A stretch of 64,000 nucleotides of DNA from Mycolicibacterium alvei (GCF_010727325.1 NZ_AP022565.1:5456001-5520000), one strand, 5' to 3'; shown: positions 25,573 to 34,361, counted from the first letter of the stretch. The notes: generated from the letters alone by a model not told the origin. Program-made: numbers and translations.

Positions 25573-26361
25573 TCACTTGAGTGCGGCGTCGAGCAGATTC
25601 TCGAGGCGGCCGAGGTCGCTGTCCAGTTCAGACACTGTCCTGCGGACCACGGCCACGTCCTTGCCGATGAACTCGCCGACCCGGGCGATGAATGCGTCCG
25701 CGGAGCCGGTGGCGGCGATACCGGCGAGTGCGCGGCTCGCAGCGCTGCCGTGGGTGAGCGCGGTCAGCAGCGTCGCCTCGTCGACACCCAGTCGATCACC
25801 CAGCCGCACGCCTTCGGCCACCGCGCCGATCTGCGCGGCGAACAGTGCGTTGTTCACCAGCTTCACGCGTTGACCGGCGCCGACCGGACCGACGTGCAAT
25901 ACCGGATCGGCATAGGCCGTCAGCACTTCGCGGGCCCGGGCCACCGCGCCCTCGTCGCCGCCCGCGAACACCGTGACGGTCCCGGCCGCGATGTCGTGCG
26001 GTCCGCCGCTGACCGGGGCATCGATGACCGCGATGCCGCGAGCGGCCCCACGCTCGGCGAGGACCTCGACGGTGCGGGGGCTGCCGGTGGTGTGCAACAC
26101 CAGCACCGCGCCTTCCGGCATCTCGTCGATCAGGTCCGGGCAGAGGTCCCTGACCTGATCATCGGTGAACACGCAGACGATCACCACCTCGGCCTCGCTG
26201 ACGGCCTCGCGCGGCGAGGACACCGGCTCCGCACCGAGTTCGGCTACCGCAGAGCGCTTTTCGTCATCTCGACCCAGAGCCCGCACCTGGTGTCCGGCGT
26301 CGACCAGGCGGCGCACCATCGGTGCGCCCATCCGTCCGGCGCCGATGAAACCGACGCGCAT
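25573..26361 (-). CDS. beta-hydroxyacid dehydrogenase (3-hydroxyisobutyrate dehydrogenase-like)
   Basis: This 262-residue NAD(P)-dependent dehydrogenase has the dinucleotide motif GFIGAGRMGAPM at residue 4, the substrate segment DAPVSGGPHDIAAGT near 115 and the catalytic-Lys region GQRVKLVNNALFA near 165. Its ATG overlaps the stop of a paralogue by 1 nt. It is the last gene of the operon starting with the DUF35-thiolase fusion. It would oxidise a hydroxyacid or reduce the matching semialdehyde. Confidence 0.9.
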   Translation of the reverse strand: MRVGFIGAGRMGAPMVRRLVDAGHQVRALGRDDEKRSAVAELGAEPVSSPREAVSEAEVVIVCVFTDDQVRDLCPDLIDEMPEGAVLVLHTTGSPRTVEVLAERGAARGIAVIDAPVSGGPHDIAAGTVTVFAGGDEGAVARAREVLTAYADPVLHVGPVGAGQRVKLVNNALFAAQIGAVAEGVRLGDRLGVDEATLLTALTHGSAASRALAGIAATGSADAFIARVGEFIGKDVAVVRRTVSELDSDLGRLENLLDAALK

Positions 26362-27179
26362 CAGCGGGGATGGTTCATGATGGCCAGGGCATTGTCCGCC
26401 GCGTCAAACACAGCCCCCTGCGGGGCCGAGGCGTCGTCGGCCAGGCTGGCGGCATGCCTGCAGTCTTTCTGCAGCAGCGCGCCGGCGATCGGCGCCAGGT
26501 TGTCCAGCGTCCCGCCGAACATCGCGATGCTGTTGAGTGCCTTGCTGGTGGCCGAACCGCGCGAGATCACCTCGCACAATGCCTGGCGTGGAACACCCAG
26601 CGCCTCGCCGAGTTCCAGTGCGCTCATGGCCGCACCCAGGTTGGCGCTGAACAGCAGGTTGTTCAGGATCTTGGCGACCTGACCCGCGCCGACCCCGCCG
26701 AGGTGCACGATCGGGTCGGCGTAGGTGGCGAACACCGGCCGCACCCGCTCGACGACCTCCTCGTCGCCACCCACCATCACCAGCAGGGTGCCGGCCGAGG
26801 CTGCGGGTTCACCGCCGCTGACCGGGGCGTCGATGACCGTAACGCCTTGTTCGGCAGCCTGTTCCGCGATCTCGCGACAGGTGTCGGGGTGCACCGTGGA
26901 GTGAATGGCGACGATACCGCCGGGGGCCAGGCCAGCCAGCACACCGGTTTCACCGTCGAGCACCTGGCGGACGTCGTCGTCGCCCACTACACACAGGCAC
27001 ACCAGGTCGCTGGCGGCGGCCAGTTCGGCGGGCGAGCCCGCGGTCTTGGCGCCGGTGTCGGCGAAGGGTTCCAGGGAGGCCGGGCGTCGGGCCCACAGCG
27101 TGGTCTCGAATCCGCCCTCGACGATCCGCCGGGCCATCGGCGCCCCCTGGCTGCCCAGCCCGATAAATCCGACTCGCAT
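26361..27179 (-). CDS. beta-hydroxyacid dehydrogenase, paralogue
   Basis: This 272-residue protein has GFIGLGSQGAPM at residue 4, DAPVSGGEPAASAGT near 115 and GQVAKILNNLLFS near 165, with the catalytic Lys. It is arranged head to tail with the similar gene at 25573, and the pair may form a heteromer or act on different stereoisomers. The ATG at 27179 overlaps the hydrolase stop by 1 nt. An upstream extension of the frame to 27227 lies inside the hydrolase gene and is rejected. Confidence 0.9.
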   Translation of the reverse strand: MRVGFIGLGSQGAPMARRIVEGGFETTLWARRPASLEPFADTGAKTAGSPAELAAASDLVCLCVVGDDDVRQVLDGETGVLAGLAPGGIVAIHSTVHPDTCREIAEQAAEQGVTVIDAPVSGGEPAASAGTLLVMVGGDEEVVERVRPVFATYADPIVHLGGVGAGQVAKILNNLLFSANLGAAMSALELGEALGVPRQALCEVISRGSATSKALNSIAMFGGTLDNLAPIAGALLQKDCRHAASLADDASAPQGAVFDAADNALAIMNHPR

Positions 27180-28060
27180 CAACCTGCCTCCACTTCCATG
27201 TCGCTGCGGGCGCGATCCGCCACGCACTCATCGGCAAATGACAACACCCTGCGGTGATAGAACTCGGCGGTCAGTCCCACACTGAGGTTGTGGCCGCTGT
27301 CGGCAAGTTCGCCGGTCTGCACCCGCGGTGCGGCGCTGAACATCGCACCGATTGCGGCCAGGGCCTCGGGATCGGCTTCCCAGACGTTCTCATACTCGCC
27401 GGCGAGAAACTGCACCGGAACCCTCGTCTGCCCGGCCAATGCCGGAAATTCCTGCCGTGCCCAGGATTTGATGACATCGCCCTCGTAGGCGGTGCCGCCC
27501 GCGGACAACCCGGCGCCGATCACGTCCGGCGGGTACAGCCGGGCCGGTTCCCACAACAACCCGCGCAGGCCGCGCGGCCGGTTCTGCGGCGAGGCATCTT
27601 TGAGTAGTTCCTGCGCGGCCGGGTGGTACCGGCGGCCGGTTCCGGCCAACGAGACACCGAGTACCTCTGGCCGGTGCACCGCCAGGTGCATGGCCAGCTC
27701 GCAGCCCATCGAATGGCCCAGGACGAACAGGTCTGCCGCACCGCCGATGCGCTGAATTGCCCCCAACGCCAACGCGACCCGCTGTTCGGCTCGCTCCATG
27801 GCGTCCGGGTAGGCCGCCGACGCGCCGTAGCCGGGGCGGTCCAGTGCGATCACGGTGTACCCGTGATCGACTGCGCTGCGCAGCAACGACAGCTCGGGGT
27901 GGCCGGGGCAGTCGAAGTAGGCCGACGTGGTGGCCCCGCCGTGCAACGCGACGACGACGGCGCGTGGATCGGGAGACTCGGCGACCAGGGCCGACATCGG
28001 GACGCCGTCGACCATCACCACCCTGGGATGTGGATCGGCCTTGTTCGCCTTCGATGTCAC
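27179..28060 (-). CDS. alpha/beta hydrolase
   Basis: This 293-residue hydrolase has HGGATTSAYFDCPG (oxyanion), DRPGYGAS, and the nucleophile elbow GHSMGCELA near residue 115. The His is likely in ADSGHNLSVG. It sits 3 nt after the thiolase-fusion stop and before the two dehydrogenases. It may hydrolyse a CoA ester, lactone or diketone from the thiolase/aldolase step. Confidence 0.88.
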   Translation of the reverse strand: MTSKANKADPHPRVVMVDGVPMSALVAESPDPRAVVVALHGGATTSAYFDCPGHPELSLLRSAVDHGYTVIALDRPGYGASAAYPDAMERAEQRVALALGAIQRIGGAADLFVLGHSMGCELAMHLAVHRPEVLGVSLAGTGRRYHPAAQELLKDASPQNRPRGLRGLLWEPARLYPPDVIGAGLSAGGTAYEGDVIKSWARQEFPALAGQTRVPVQFLAGEYENVWEADPEALAAIGAMFSAAPRVQTGELADSGHNLSVGLTAEFYHRRVLSFADECVADRARSDMEVEAG

Positions 28061-28063
28061 GGC

Positions 28064-29722
28064 CTAGTCGTCCCTGCGCATCAGCAGAACACCGCTGGGG
28101 GTCAGGCCACCGCTGCTGGCCACCGCGACACGGGCGTTCGCGACCTGACGCTCACCGGCCTCACCGCGCAACTGGGTGACGGCCTCGTGGATCAAGCCCA
28201 TTCCGTGGGTGCGCCCGTGGGAGAGCTGGCCGCCGTGGGTGTTGAGCGGGATGATGCCGTCGCGGGCGATGTTGTGGCCGCCGTCGAGGAAGTCCTTGGA
28301 TTCGCCGATGCCGCAGAAGCCCAGGCCCTCCAACCAGGACAGACAGTTGAAGCTGAACCCGTCGTACAACTCGGCGACATCGACATCGCTGGGGCGCAAC
28401 GAGGTTCGCGACCACATGTGTGCGCTCTGGCCCAGCACCTGCGGCTCGTGGGTGAGCGTGGTCTGGTCCCAGTCGAGCCGTTCGATGATCTGAGTACCCA
28501 CCGCCTCGAACAGGATCGGCGGTTTGGGCAGATCGCGTGCGGCGTCCACGGCTGAAACGATGACGGCCACCGCTCCGTCGCACGGCACGTCGCAGTCGTA
28601 CAGGCCGAACGGCGTCGTGATCATGCGGGCCGACAGGTAGTCGTCCATCGTCATCGGATCGCGGTAGATGGCCGTCGGGTTCAGCGCGGCGTTGGCGCGC
28701 TGGTTGAGTGCGATCCAGCCCAGCGTCTCCCGTGTCGTGCCGTACCGGTCGAAGTGGCGACCGGCGTTCTGCGCCAACGTGTGTGCGGCCGAGGTGGACC
28801 CGAACGGATGCTGCCAGTTGTCGCTGCGGCCCCCCATCGGAGGGGACATCTTGCCCTCCTTGACCAGCTGGCCGAACGTCGCCTCCCACAGCGTGCGGAA
28901 GCACAGCACGTGGCGCGCCATGCCGGTGGCTACGGCCATCATGGCCGCGATCACCGATCCGCCCGGGCCGAAGGTGTCCATGCCGCCGTTTATCCAGGTG
29001 GGTCGCAGCCCGAGCGCACCCTCCAGCGCGGTTACACCGCCTTCGCCCATGCCGGCGATCGCCAGGCCAGGGTAGGTGGACAGGCCATCGATGTCGTCGA
29101 ACGTCAAACCGGCGTCCGCAACCGCTCTTTCGGCAGCGTCGATGGTCAGCGACAGCGGCGGCACCATCTGCCGACGACCGATCTTCGACATCCCGATCCC
29201 GGTGATGGCCGAGTGGTCCTCGAACTTCGTCTTGGTGAGCATCGGCCGGACGTACTTGGCGACGTCCTGGGGTGCGACGGGTTCGGCGACCATCGGAGGG
29301 GCCGGCGTGGAGTCTGCTGCCGGTTTGAAGACCGGCAGCCAGACGTCTTCGATGTGCTGGAAGTCGACCTCCACGGGCATGCCGAGTTTGAGGTCGTCGA
29401 AATCGCAGTCGACGATGTTGGTCGTCAACCGGACCCGCGGATCCTCGGCGATGGCGACCTCGGCCACCACATACGGCGGCGGCAGGTCGGGGAACCCGAA
29501 CCGGTGGTTGACCGTGAAACCGGCCAGCGATGCGCGCCCCGACACGTCGCGCACACCCATGTTGTGGCTGCGGCAGTATCGGCAGATCGGCTGCGGCGGA
29601 TGGATGAGGGCGCTGCAGTCCTGGCACTCCTGGATTCGCAGCACCCCGTCGGCGCCCGCGGTCCAGAAGTACTCGTTGAGCGTGGTAACCGTCGGGAGCG
29701 GACGTCCCGGTATCTGTGACAA
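28064..29722 (-). CDS. DUF35 (Zn-ribbon/OB-fold)-thiolase fusion protein
   Basis: This 552-residue protein joins two modules that are usually separate. Residues 1-130 are a DUF35 domain: a zinc ribbon with C33, C36, C47 and C50, then an OB-fold. Residues about 165-550 are a thiolase-superfamily, lipid-transfer-protein-like domain with AELYDGFSF and HGGQLSHGRTHG. No Cys is visible at the thiolase nucleophile position (NGGMDTFGPGGS), as in Ltp-type retro-aldolases. The start is TTG at 29722 with GGAG upstream. In the cholesterol pathway Ltp2 needs the DUF35 protein ChsH2; here one chain could do C-C cleavage. It heads a four-gene operon. Confidence 0.88.
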   Translation of the reverse strand: MSQIPGRPLPTVTTLNEYFWTAGADGVLRIQECQDCSALIHPPQPICRYCRSHNMGVRDVSGRASLAGFTVNHRFGFPDLPPPYVVAEVAIAEDPRVRLTTNIVDCDFDDLKLGMPVEVDFQHIEDVWLPVFKPAADSTPAPPMVAEPVAPQDVAKYVRPMLTKTKFEDHSAITGIGMSKIGRRQMVPPLSLTIDAAERAVADAGLTFDDIDGLSTYPGLAIAGMGEGGVTALEGALGLRPTWINGGMDTFGPGGSVIAAMMAVATGMARHVLCFRTLWEATFGQLVKEGKMSPPMGGRSDNWQHPFGSTSAAHTLAQNAGRHFDRYGTTRETLGWIALNQRANAALNPTAIYRDPMTMDDYLSARMITTPFGLYDCDVPCDGAVAVIVSAVDAARDLPKPPILFEAVGTQIIERLDWDQTTLTHEPQVLGQSAHMWSRTSLRPSDVDVAELYDGFSFNCLSWLEGLGFCGIGESKDFLDGGHNIARDGIIPLNTHGGQLSHGRTHGMGLIHEAVTQLRGEAGERQVANARVAVASSGGLTPSGVLLMRRDD

Positions 29723-29746
29723 CTCGACTCCGGTGGTAAGCAGGTT

Positions 29747-29762
29747 ATTCTCTGTGGAGAAT
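29747..29762. promoter_or_regulatory. inverted repeat upstream of DUF35-thiolase operon
   Basis: ATTCTC (29747-29752) and GAGAAT (29757-29762) flank a 4-nt spacer, 25 nt upstream of the TTG start. The same half-sites recur at 35707-35721. It is a likely operator for the operon reading down to 25573. Confidence 0.5.
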
Positions 29763-29834
29763 CACGTTACCAGTTTCCGGGATGGGTGATCCAGAGCTCA
29801 TCTTTCGAATCTTGGAAATCTTGCGAGCTGGGCC

Positions 29835-30056
29835 TCAACCTGCCTCGCGCTCGGACCGCGTGTCCTTCAACTCGATGATCGCGTGTACCGGGCAGTCCAT
29901 CAGCGCACGTCGGACAGCGTCCTCGTCGGCTTCGGGGATGTTGCCGTCGCCCTGAAGCGAGGCGTACCCCCAGTCGTCCAGCGGGAAGTACTCCGGCGCA
30001 TGCTTGGCGCACAACCCGAAGCCGTCACACAACGTGCGATCAAGCTTGACCTTCAT
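29835..30056 (-). CDS. [3Fe-4S]-type ferredoxin, Phe variant
   Basis: This 73-residue ferredoxin has CDGFGLCAKHAPEYF and a distal DCPVHAI. Three Cys ligands are visible and the variable residue is Phe. Its ATG overlaps the NuoF-like stop by 4 nt. Because it is paired with a flavoprotein and not with a P450, it is probably the electron carrier between that reductase and one or more P450s or oxygenases. Confidence 0.92.
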   Translation of the reverse strand: MKVKLDRTLCDGFGLCAKHAPEYFPLDDWGYASLQGDGNIPEADEDAVRRALMDCPVHAIIELKDTRSEREAG

Positions 30057-31342
30057 ACCGAGACCACCGCCTCCAGAGATTCCACTTCGTACGGCCGCGC
30101 AGCGGTGAACGCACCGGAACGGCAGTTTTGACAGCCATTCTCGAGGTGACGATGTACCTGATCGGGGAACTGCGCCAGCAGGCTGGCCGCCACATTGGCC
30201 GCCCCGTCGAGTGTCGCGCAGGCACCGCGCCCGCGCAGCACCACCGACCACCGCGTGAGCCGGTCCAGATCCTCCTGGGTGGCCACGCCGTCCCGCAGGC
30301 CGGTCGCCACGGCCGCCATCGCGGCCGTCCCGTTGAAACACGAACCGCATTGGCCGGCGTTCTCGCGATCGAAGTAGGCCAGCACCGAAGCGGCGACCGC
30401 CACCGGGCAGTCATCGGTGAGGATGCCGATCGCGCCGCAACCCAGTCCGCTGCCGAGTGCCCGCACGGACTCGTGATCGAGTGTGGCCCCCACGATGTCG
30501 TGGTTGACCAACCCGGCGAAGTACCCGCCCATCAGCGCCCCGCGGACGTTGTCGGGGGACACCCCGTGCAGGGTCAAGAGATCGGCGAAGGCGATGCCGT
30601 GGGGAAGCTCGTACAGGGCCGGCGCGCGACCGGCCCCGGTGATCGTGGCCAGGAAGGTCCCGGGGGAGCCTTCGGTGCCCAGTTCGCGGAACTCCTGCGC
30701 GCCGTGCCGGTGCAGATAGGCCAGGTGCGCCAGCGTCTCGACATTGCTGATCAGCGTCGGTTTGCCGGCCACCCCCTCCTCGAACGGGCGCGGTGGCTTG
30801 TCGGTGGGTTTGGCCGGACCGCCGTTGACGACGTGTACGGCCGCCGTCTCTTCACCGGCCACGTAACCCGGAGTGACGGTGAGCAATTCGACGGCCACCC
30901 CATCCAGGTCGCCGGGGAGTTCGTCGAGCGCACGAGCGACACTCGCGGCGGCCGTCGGATCCGATACGTACACCACGGCGCGGTCCGCACCGACGATCCC
31001 GGCCGCCAGTCGGAGGCCGTCCAGCACCGCGTGCGGACGGTTGCGCAGCAACCAGCGGTCCTTGATCGAGGCCGGCTCGCCCTCTTCGCCGTTGGCGATC
31101 ACCACGGCGCCGCAGGCTTCTCGTCCGTTGTCGCGCACCGTACCCAGCTTCACCGCCAGCGGGAAGGCTGCGCCGCCCCGGCCGAGCAGTCCGCCGGCCC
31201 GGACCTCGGAAAGCAGGTGTTCCGGATCGGCCAGGGGGGCATAGCCTCCCGACTGCTCATAGTCGGAGAGGCCTTCTGGCCCGTCGCGTAGCAGGCGCGG
31301 GGTGATCCCCGGCCATGCGGCGACCGTCAGTTCGGCTGTCAT
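30053..31342 (-). CDS. NuoF-like NADH-binding iron-sulfur flavoprotein
   Basis: This 429-residue protein resembles the 51-kDa NADH/FMN subunit of complex I (NuoF/HoxF). GRGGAAFP near residue 55 and ANGEEGEP near 83 match the FMN/NADH sites, with ISNVETLAHL near 198. The C-terminal cluster motif keeps three Cys (C332, C335, C375), but the first ligand of the usual SCGxCxPC motif is Ala (A329). A further CxxC (C404, C407) follows. No other nuo genes are present. The ATG at 31342 fits the ribosome site better than the GTG at 31348. With the coupled ferredoxin it may be an NADH:ferredoxin reductase. Confidence 0.87.
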   Translation of the reverse strand: MTAELTVAAWPGITPRLLRDGPEGLSDYEQSGGYAPLADPEHLLSEVRAGGLLGRGGAAFPLAVKLGTVRDNGREACGAVVIANGEEGEPASIKDRWLLRNRPHAVLDGLRLAAGIVGADRAVVYVSDPTAAASVARALDELPGDLDGVAVELLTVTPGYVAGEETAAVHVVNGGPAKPTDKPPRPFEEGVAGKPTLISNVETLAHLAYLHRHGAQEFRELGTEGSPGTFLATITGAGRAPALYELPHGIAFADLLTLHGVSPDNVRGALMGGYFAGLVNHDIVGATLDHESVRALGSGLGCGAIGILTDDCPVAVAASVLAYFDRENAGQCGSCFNGTAAMAAVATGLRDGVATQEDLDRLTRWSVVLRGRGACATLDGAANVAASLLAQFPDQVHRHLENGCQNCRSGAFTAARPYEVESLEAVVSV

Positions 31343-31375
31343 GGTCACATCCCGTCCCCGGTTAGGCTTACCGGC

Positions 31376-31849
31376 ATGAGAACTGCGGTGGTGCGCGTCG
31401 GTGTGGACCCGGCCGGTGAGCTGGGGGCCCAGGAGCTATCCGACGGCATGGCAACGCTTCGTGAGTTGCTGGGTGAAGTTGGGGCCGAGGTGCTGGACAA
31501 CCAGCTCGCCGGACTGCCCGCCCAGCGTCGCGAGGTCGAGGTGCTGATCGCCGGTGACGACGCACCAGAGTTGCAGGTTGTCGCGATAGAACTGTGTGCC
31601 AAGGCGTTTGGCACTACTCCGACGGCGGGGGTGGTCACCTTCGTCAGTCGCGGCACCGACGAGGATGCTCGCGGCGTGCTGGCCGGGTTCGGCCTGTCCG
31701 GTGACATCACCCGGTCCGTCGACGGCGACGGCTGGGATGTGGTGACGGTGACTCTGGACAAGGCCGACCTGGAACGCATCCCGGAAAGCCGCATCCACAC
31801 CGCCCTGGAGGCCTCGCTGAACTGCGAGGTGCACATCCGGACGGTCTGA
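31376..31849 (+). CDS. conserved hypothetical protein
   Basis: This 157-residue soluble protein was not recognised. It has an N-terminal RTAVVRVGVDPAGELG strand, a predicted alpha/beta pattern, and a C-terminal segment (IPESRIHTALEASLNCEVHIRTV) that suggests a small ACT-like or ferredoxin-like fold, without proof. It is divergent from the NuoF-like gene with only 33 nt between starts. It ends 5 nt from the convergent hydrolase. No signal peptide or metal motif is visible. Confidence 0.72.
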   Translation: MRTAVVRVGVDPAGELGAQELSDGMATLRELLGEVGAEVLDNQLAGLPAQRREVEVLIAGDDAPELQVVAIELCAKAFGTTPTAGVVTFVSRGTDEDARGVLAGFGLSGDITRSVDGDGWDVVTVTLDKADLERIPESRIHTALEASLNCEVHIRTV

Positions 31850-31854
31850 TCCGT

Positions 31855-32799
31855 TCACGAGTCCAGGAACTCGAGGATCGCCGGGGCCGCCTGCACCCAG
31901 GTGTCGAACATGTTGAACCGCTTCACCTTTCCCGCCGCCCGGTCCTCACCGGCGCGCTCCCAGGCATCTTCGGGCCACGGCGGGTCGATCAGCTTGGAAC
32001 CCTTGATCAGGCAGCTGACTTCGAGAGAGGTGCGCTTGGGGTGGTCCATGTCGTTCTCGCCGCCCCGGATGATCAGCGTCGGCACGGTGATGTTGTCGAA
32101 CATCTCGTCCTCGACACCCGGGATGGTCTGACCCGGCTTCGGCACGAACGCATTGAGCCAGCGCAGCATCAGCTTGAGGAACCCATCGGAGTCCTGGGCC
32201 AGGATGCGGTCGCGGTTCACCGGGTTCTCCGCGCTGAGGGCTTTCCATTCATCAACGGCAGAAACGGCTTTCATGCCTGCCCCGCGCACCGCCAGAATGC
32301 TCGGCACGATGTAGTAGGACCCCAGTACGAACGATCCGTACACGCCGCCGACGATGTTCCAGACCACGAGCTTGGTGACGATCTCGGGGTAGAGCATTGC
32401 GGTGAGCATCGAATCGCGGGCCCCGCCGGAACCGCCGGCGAGGATGCACGGACCTATGCCCAGCTTGGTGATCAGTGCCGACAGCGTCTCGGCACGCATG
32501 TGCGATTCGCTCTGTCCGTAGAACTGGACATCGGAGCGGCCACAATTGGGCCGGTCCCACAGCAGTACCCGGTAGCCACCCTTGACGAGGGCCTGCGCCA
32601 GCGGACGCAGGCCCGGGATGTCCTTACTGAACCGACCGCCCGGGGTCAGGGCGATGAAATCGCCGGTTTTTCCCAGGATCTCGTAGACGACGTTGCCACC
32701 GTTGATCTCGATGCTCTTCTCGCCCCGCTTGAGTTCCGGGGTGCCCAGGGGCAACTGAATTTCACGCGACATCGATGATCCGCTCGTAAGCTCGCTCAT
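31855..32799 (-). CDS. alpha/beta hydrolase
   Basis: This 314-residue hydrolase has the elbow GGSGGARDS (Ser near residue 120) instead of the common GxSMG, DRPNCGRSD before it, and LIIRGGENDMDHP as the acid region. The ATG at 32799 overlaps the Rieske stop by 4 nt; the longer frame upstream is part of the Rieske gene. The C-terminus is Trp-rich (PWPEDAW, FDTWVQAA). It is the last gene of an operon with two amidohydrolases and a Rieske protein, so a C-C or ester hydrolysis role is plausible. Confidence 0.86.
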   Translation of the reverse strand: MSELTSGSSMSREIQLPLGTPELKRGEKSIEINGGNVVYEILGKTGDFIALTPGGRFSKDIPGLRPLAQALVKGGYRVLLWDRPNCGRSDVQFYGQSESHMRAETLSALITKLGIGPCILAGGSGGARDSMLTAMLYPEIVTKLVVWNIVGGVYGSFVLGSYYIVPSILAVRGAGMKAVSAVDEWKALSAENPVNRDRILAQDSDGFLKLMLRWLNAFVPKPGQTIPGVEDEMFDNITVPTLIIRGGENDMDHPKRTSLEVSCLIKGSKLIDPPWPEDAWERAGEDRAAGKVKRFNMFDTWVQAAPAILEFLDS

Positions 32800-33188
32800 G
32801 CCATCACCAACACTTCTTCTCCGACCACACGGACCGGGTAGGTACGGATACTCCATTCGGGCTTCACCGCGGTGGTGCCGGTCGCCAACTCGAAACCCCA
32901 CTGGTGCCAGGGGCAGAAGATGTATTCCTTGTCGCGGACCATCACCGCGTCACCGGGCACGTCCTCGTCGACCACCGTGCGGCCACGGGTACGGCCCGAG
33001 CACAGTGGACCGCCCTCGTGCGGGCAGTAGTTGGCGATCGCGTAGAAGGTGCCGTTGACGTTGTAGACACCGACGCCGTGGCGGCCGATCGGAACCAGTT
33101 TATGTGAGCCGGGCGGGATTTCGTCGACGGTGGCGACGACGTGCTCGCGTCCCTGCGCGAGCCGGGGGCGCTTGTCGGGTTCGCTCAT
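32796..33188 (-). CDS. Rieske [2Fe-2S] domain protein
   Basis: This 130-residue stand-alone Rieske protein has both cluster motifs, YCPHEGG and FCPWHQWGF (Cys-x-His and Cys-x-x-His). It lacks an oxygenase catalytic domain, so it is a Rieske-type ferredoxin. An insert between the motifs (CSGRTRGRTVVDEDVPGD) is longer than in classic ferredoxins. It overlaps its neighbours by 1 and 4 nt and lies between an amidohydrolase and a hydrolase. The partner oxygenase is not obvious in this operon. Confidence 0.9.
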   Translation of the reverse strand: MSEPDKRPRLAQGREHVVATVDEIPPGSHKLVPIGRHGVGVYNVNGTFYAIANYCPHEGGPLCSGRTRGRTVVDEDVPGDAVMVRDKEYIFCPWHQWGFELATGTTAVKPEWSIRTYPVRVVGEEVLVMA

Positions 33189-34342
33189 CAGAAGACCCGC
33201 ACCTGCCCCTCAAGGACCGGCACGGTCTCGGGCAGCTTGTAGGTCTCGATACCGTTGCGGAACATGATGGCCTCGCGAGCATGTTCGGGCAGGTGCTTGA
33301 CCAACCAGCGGGGATCGTCGAACGTCCAGTGCGGGTAATCGCTGGAGAACAGCAGAATCTTCTCGCACTCCATCCACTCGAACGCCCGCGACAGCTCGGT
33401 CTTGTCCTCGGGATAGTCCAGCGGCTGCGTCGAGAACTTGATGTGGTCCTTGACGTATTCACTCGGCTTGCGCTTGATGTCCATCCAGCTCTTGCGCTGT
33501 TCGTAGATGGCGTCCATGCGCCACATCAGCGGCAGGATCCACGTGAACGCGTGCTCGATGAACACAATGCGCAGGGTCGGGAACCGGTCGAACACCCCGT
33601 CGAAGATCAGGCTCATCACCTGGTTGGCCGCCAACAACGAGTAGCTGACCATGAAGTCGTGGTTGTAGCTGGGCAGGCCCACCGGCGGCAGTGGCAGGTT
33701 CTCGAACTCGCCGCGAGACAGATGGCAGCTCACGGTGATGTCGTGCTTGGTGGCCGCGGCCCACACCGGGTCGTACTTCGGATCGCCCCACGACGGACGC
33801 GGCTCGGCCTTGATCAGAACCTGCGCCATGTAGGGGTGTTCGGCCCATTTCTCGATCTCGGCCACAGCCGTTTGCGGCTCCTCGATCGCCACACAGATCG
33901 ACCCGCGCCAGCGCTCGTGCCAGTTGTTGTGCGGATCCAGCCAGTTGTCGGCGAGCCAGGAGTTGGTAGCGGTGCAGTAAGCCGCGGTGGCTTCGCCGAG
34001 GCGGCTCTCGCCGTGCGTCGGCTCCAGGATCGCGATATCGGAGCCGGCCTCCATGATGAGCTGGCGCATCGCCATATCAGGGTCGCTGCAGGCGAATTCA
34101 CCATCCGGGGGAAACGCGTCCACCCGCATTGCATAGGCGTGTGCGTAATCCGGTGCATCGTAGTAGATCTGGTCACCGACCGGATGGCTCATGAAGAACT
34201 TGCTGCGCCAGGGCTCGGGGATGTACTCGAGCAACTCGCCGCGCCGCGGCATGGGGTGGACGTCGGAGTCGACGCATCGGACCGCGATCCGCTCGGCTGC
34301 CGGCACCCGTGGGCTGGTCGTGATCGGCCGTGTGGTTGTCAT
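33188..34342 (-). CDS. amidohydrolase family 2 protein, apparently active copy
   Basis: This 384-residue COG2159-type amidohydrolase keeps likely metal-site residues in VDSDVHPMP near residue 25, SCHLSRGEF, IVFIEHAFTW and SSDYPHWTFDDP. Such enzymes act as decarboxylases or hydrolases on ring-derived acids. The ATG at 34342 follows a GAGGAAACCCAG site. It is 19 nt from the related gene at 34362, and the two copies differ at the metal-site residues. The two may form a heteromer. Confidence 0.87.
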   Translation of the reverse strand: MTTTRPITTSPRVPAAERIAVRCVDSDVHPMPRRGELLEYIPEPWRSKFFMSHPVGDQIYYDAPDYAHAYAMRVDAFPPDGEFACSDPDMAMRQLIMEAGSDIAILEPTHGESRLGEATAAYCTATNSWLADNWLDPHNNWHERWRGSICVAIEEPQTAVAEIEKWAEHPYMAQVLIKAEPRPSWGDPKYDPVWAAATKHDITVSCHLSRGEFENLPLPPVGLPSYNHDFMVSYSLLAANQVMSLIFDGVFDRFPTLRIVFIEHAFTWILPLMWRMDAIYEQRKSWMDIKRKPSEYVKDHIKFSTQPLDYPEDKTELSRAFEWMECEKILLFSSDYPHWTFDDPRWLVKHLPEHAREAIMFRNGIETYKLPETVPVLEGQVRVF

Positions 34343-34361
34343 CTGGGTTTCCTCACTGCCT

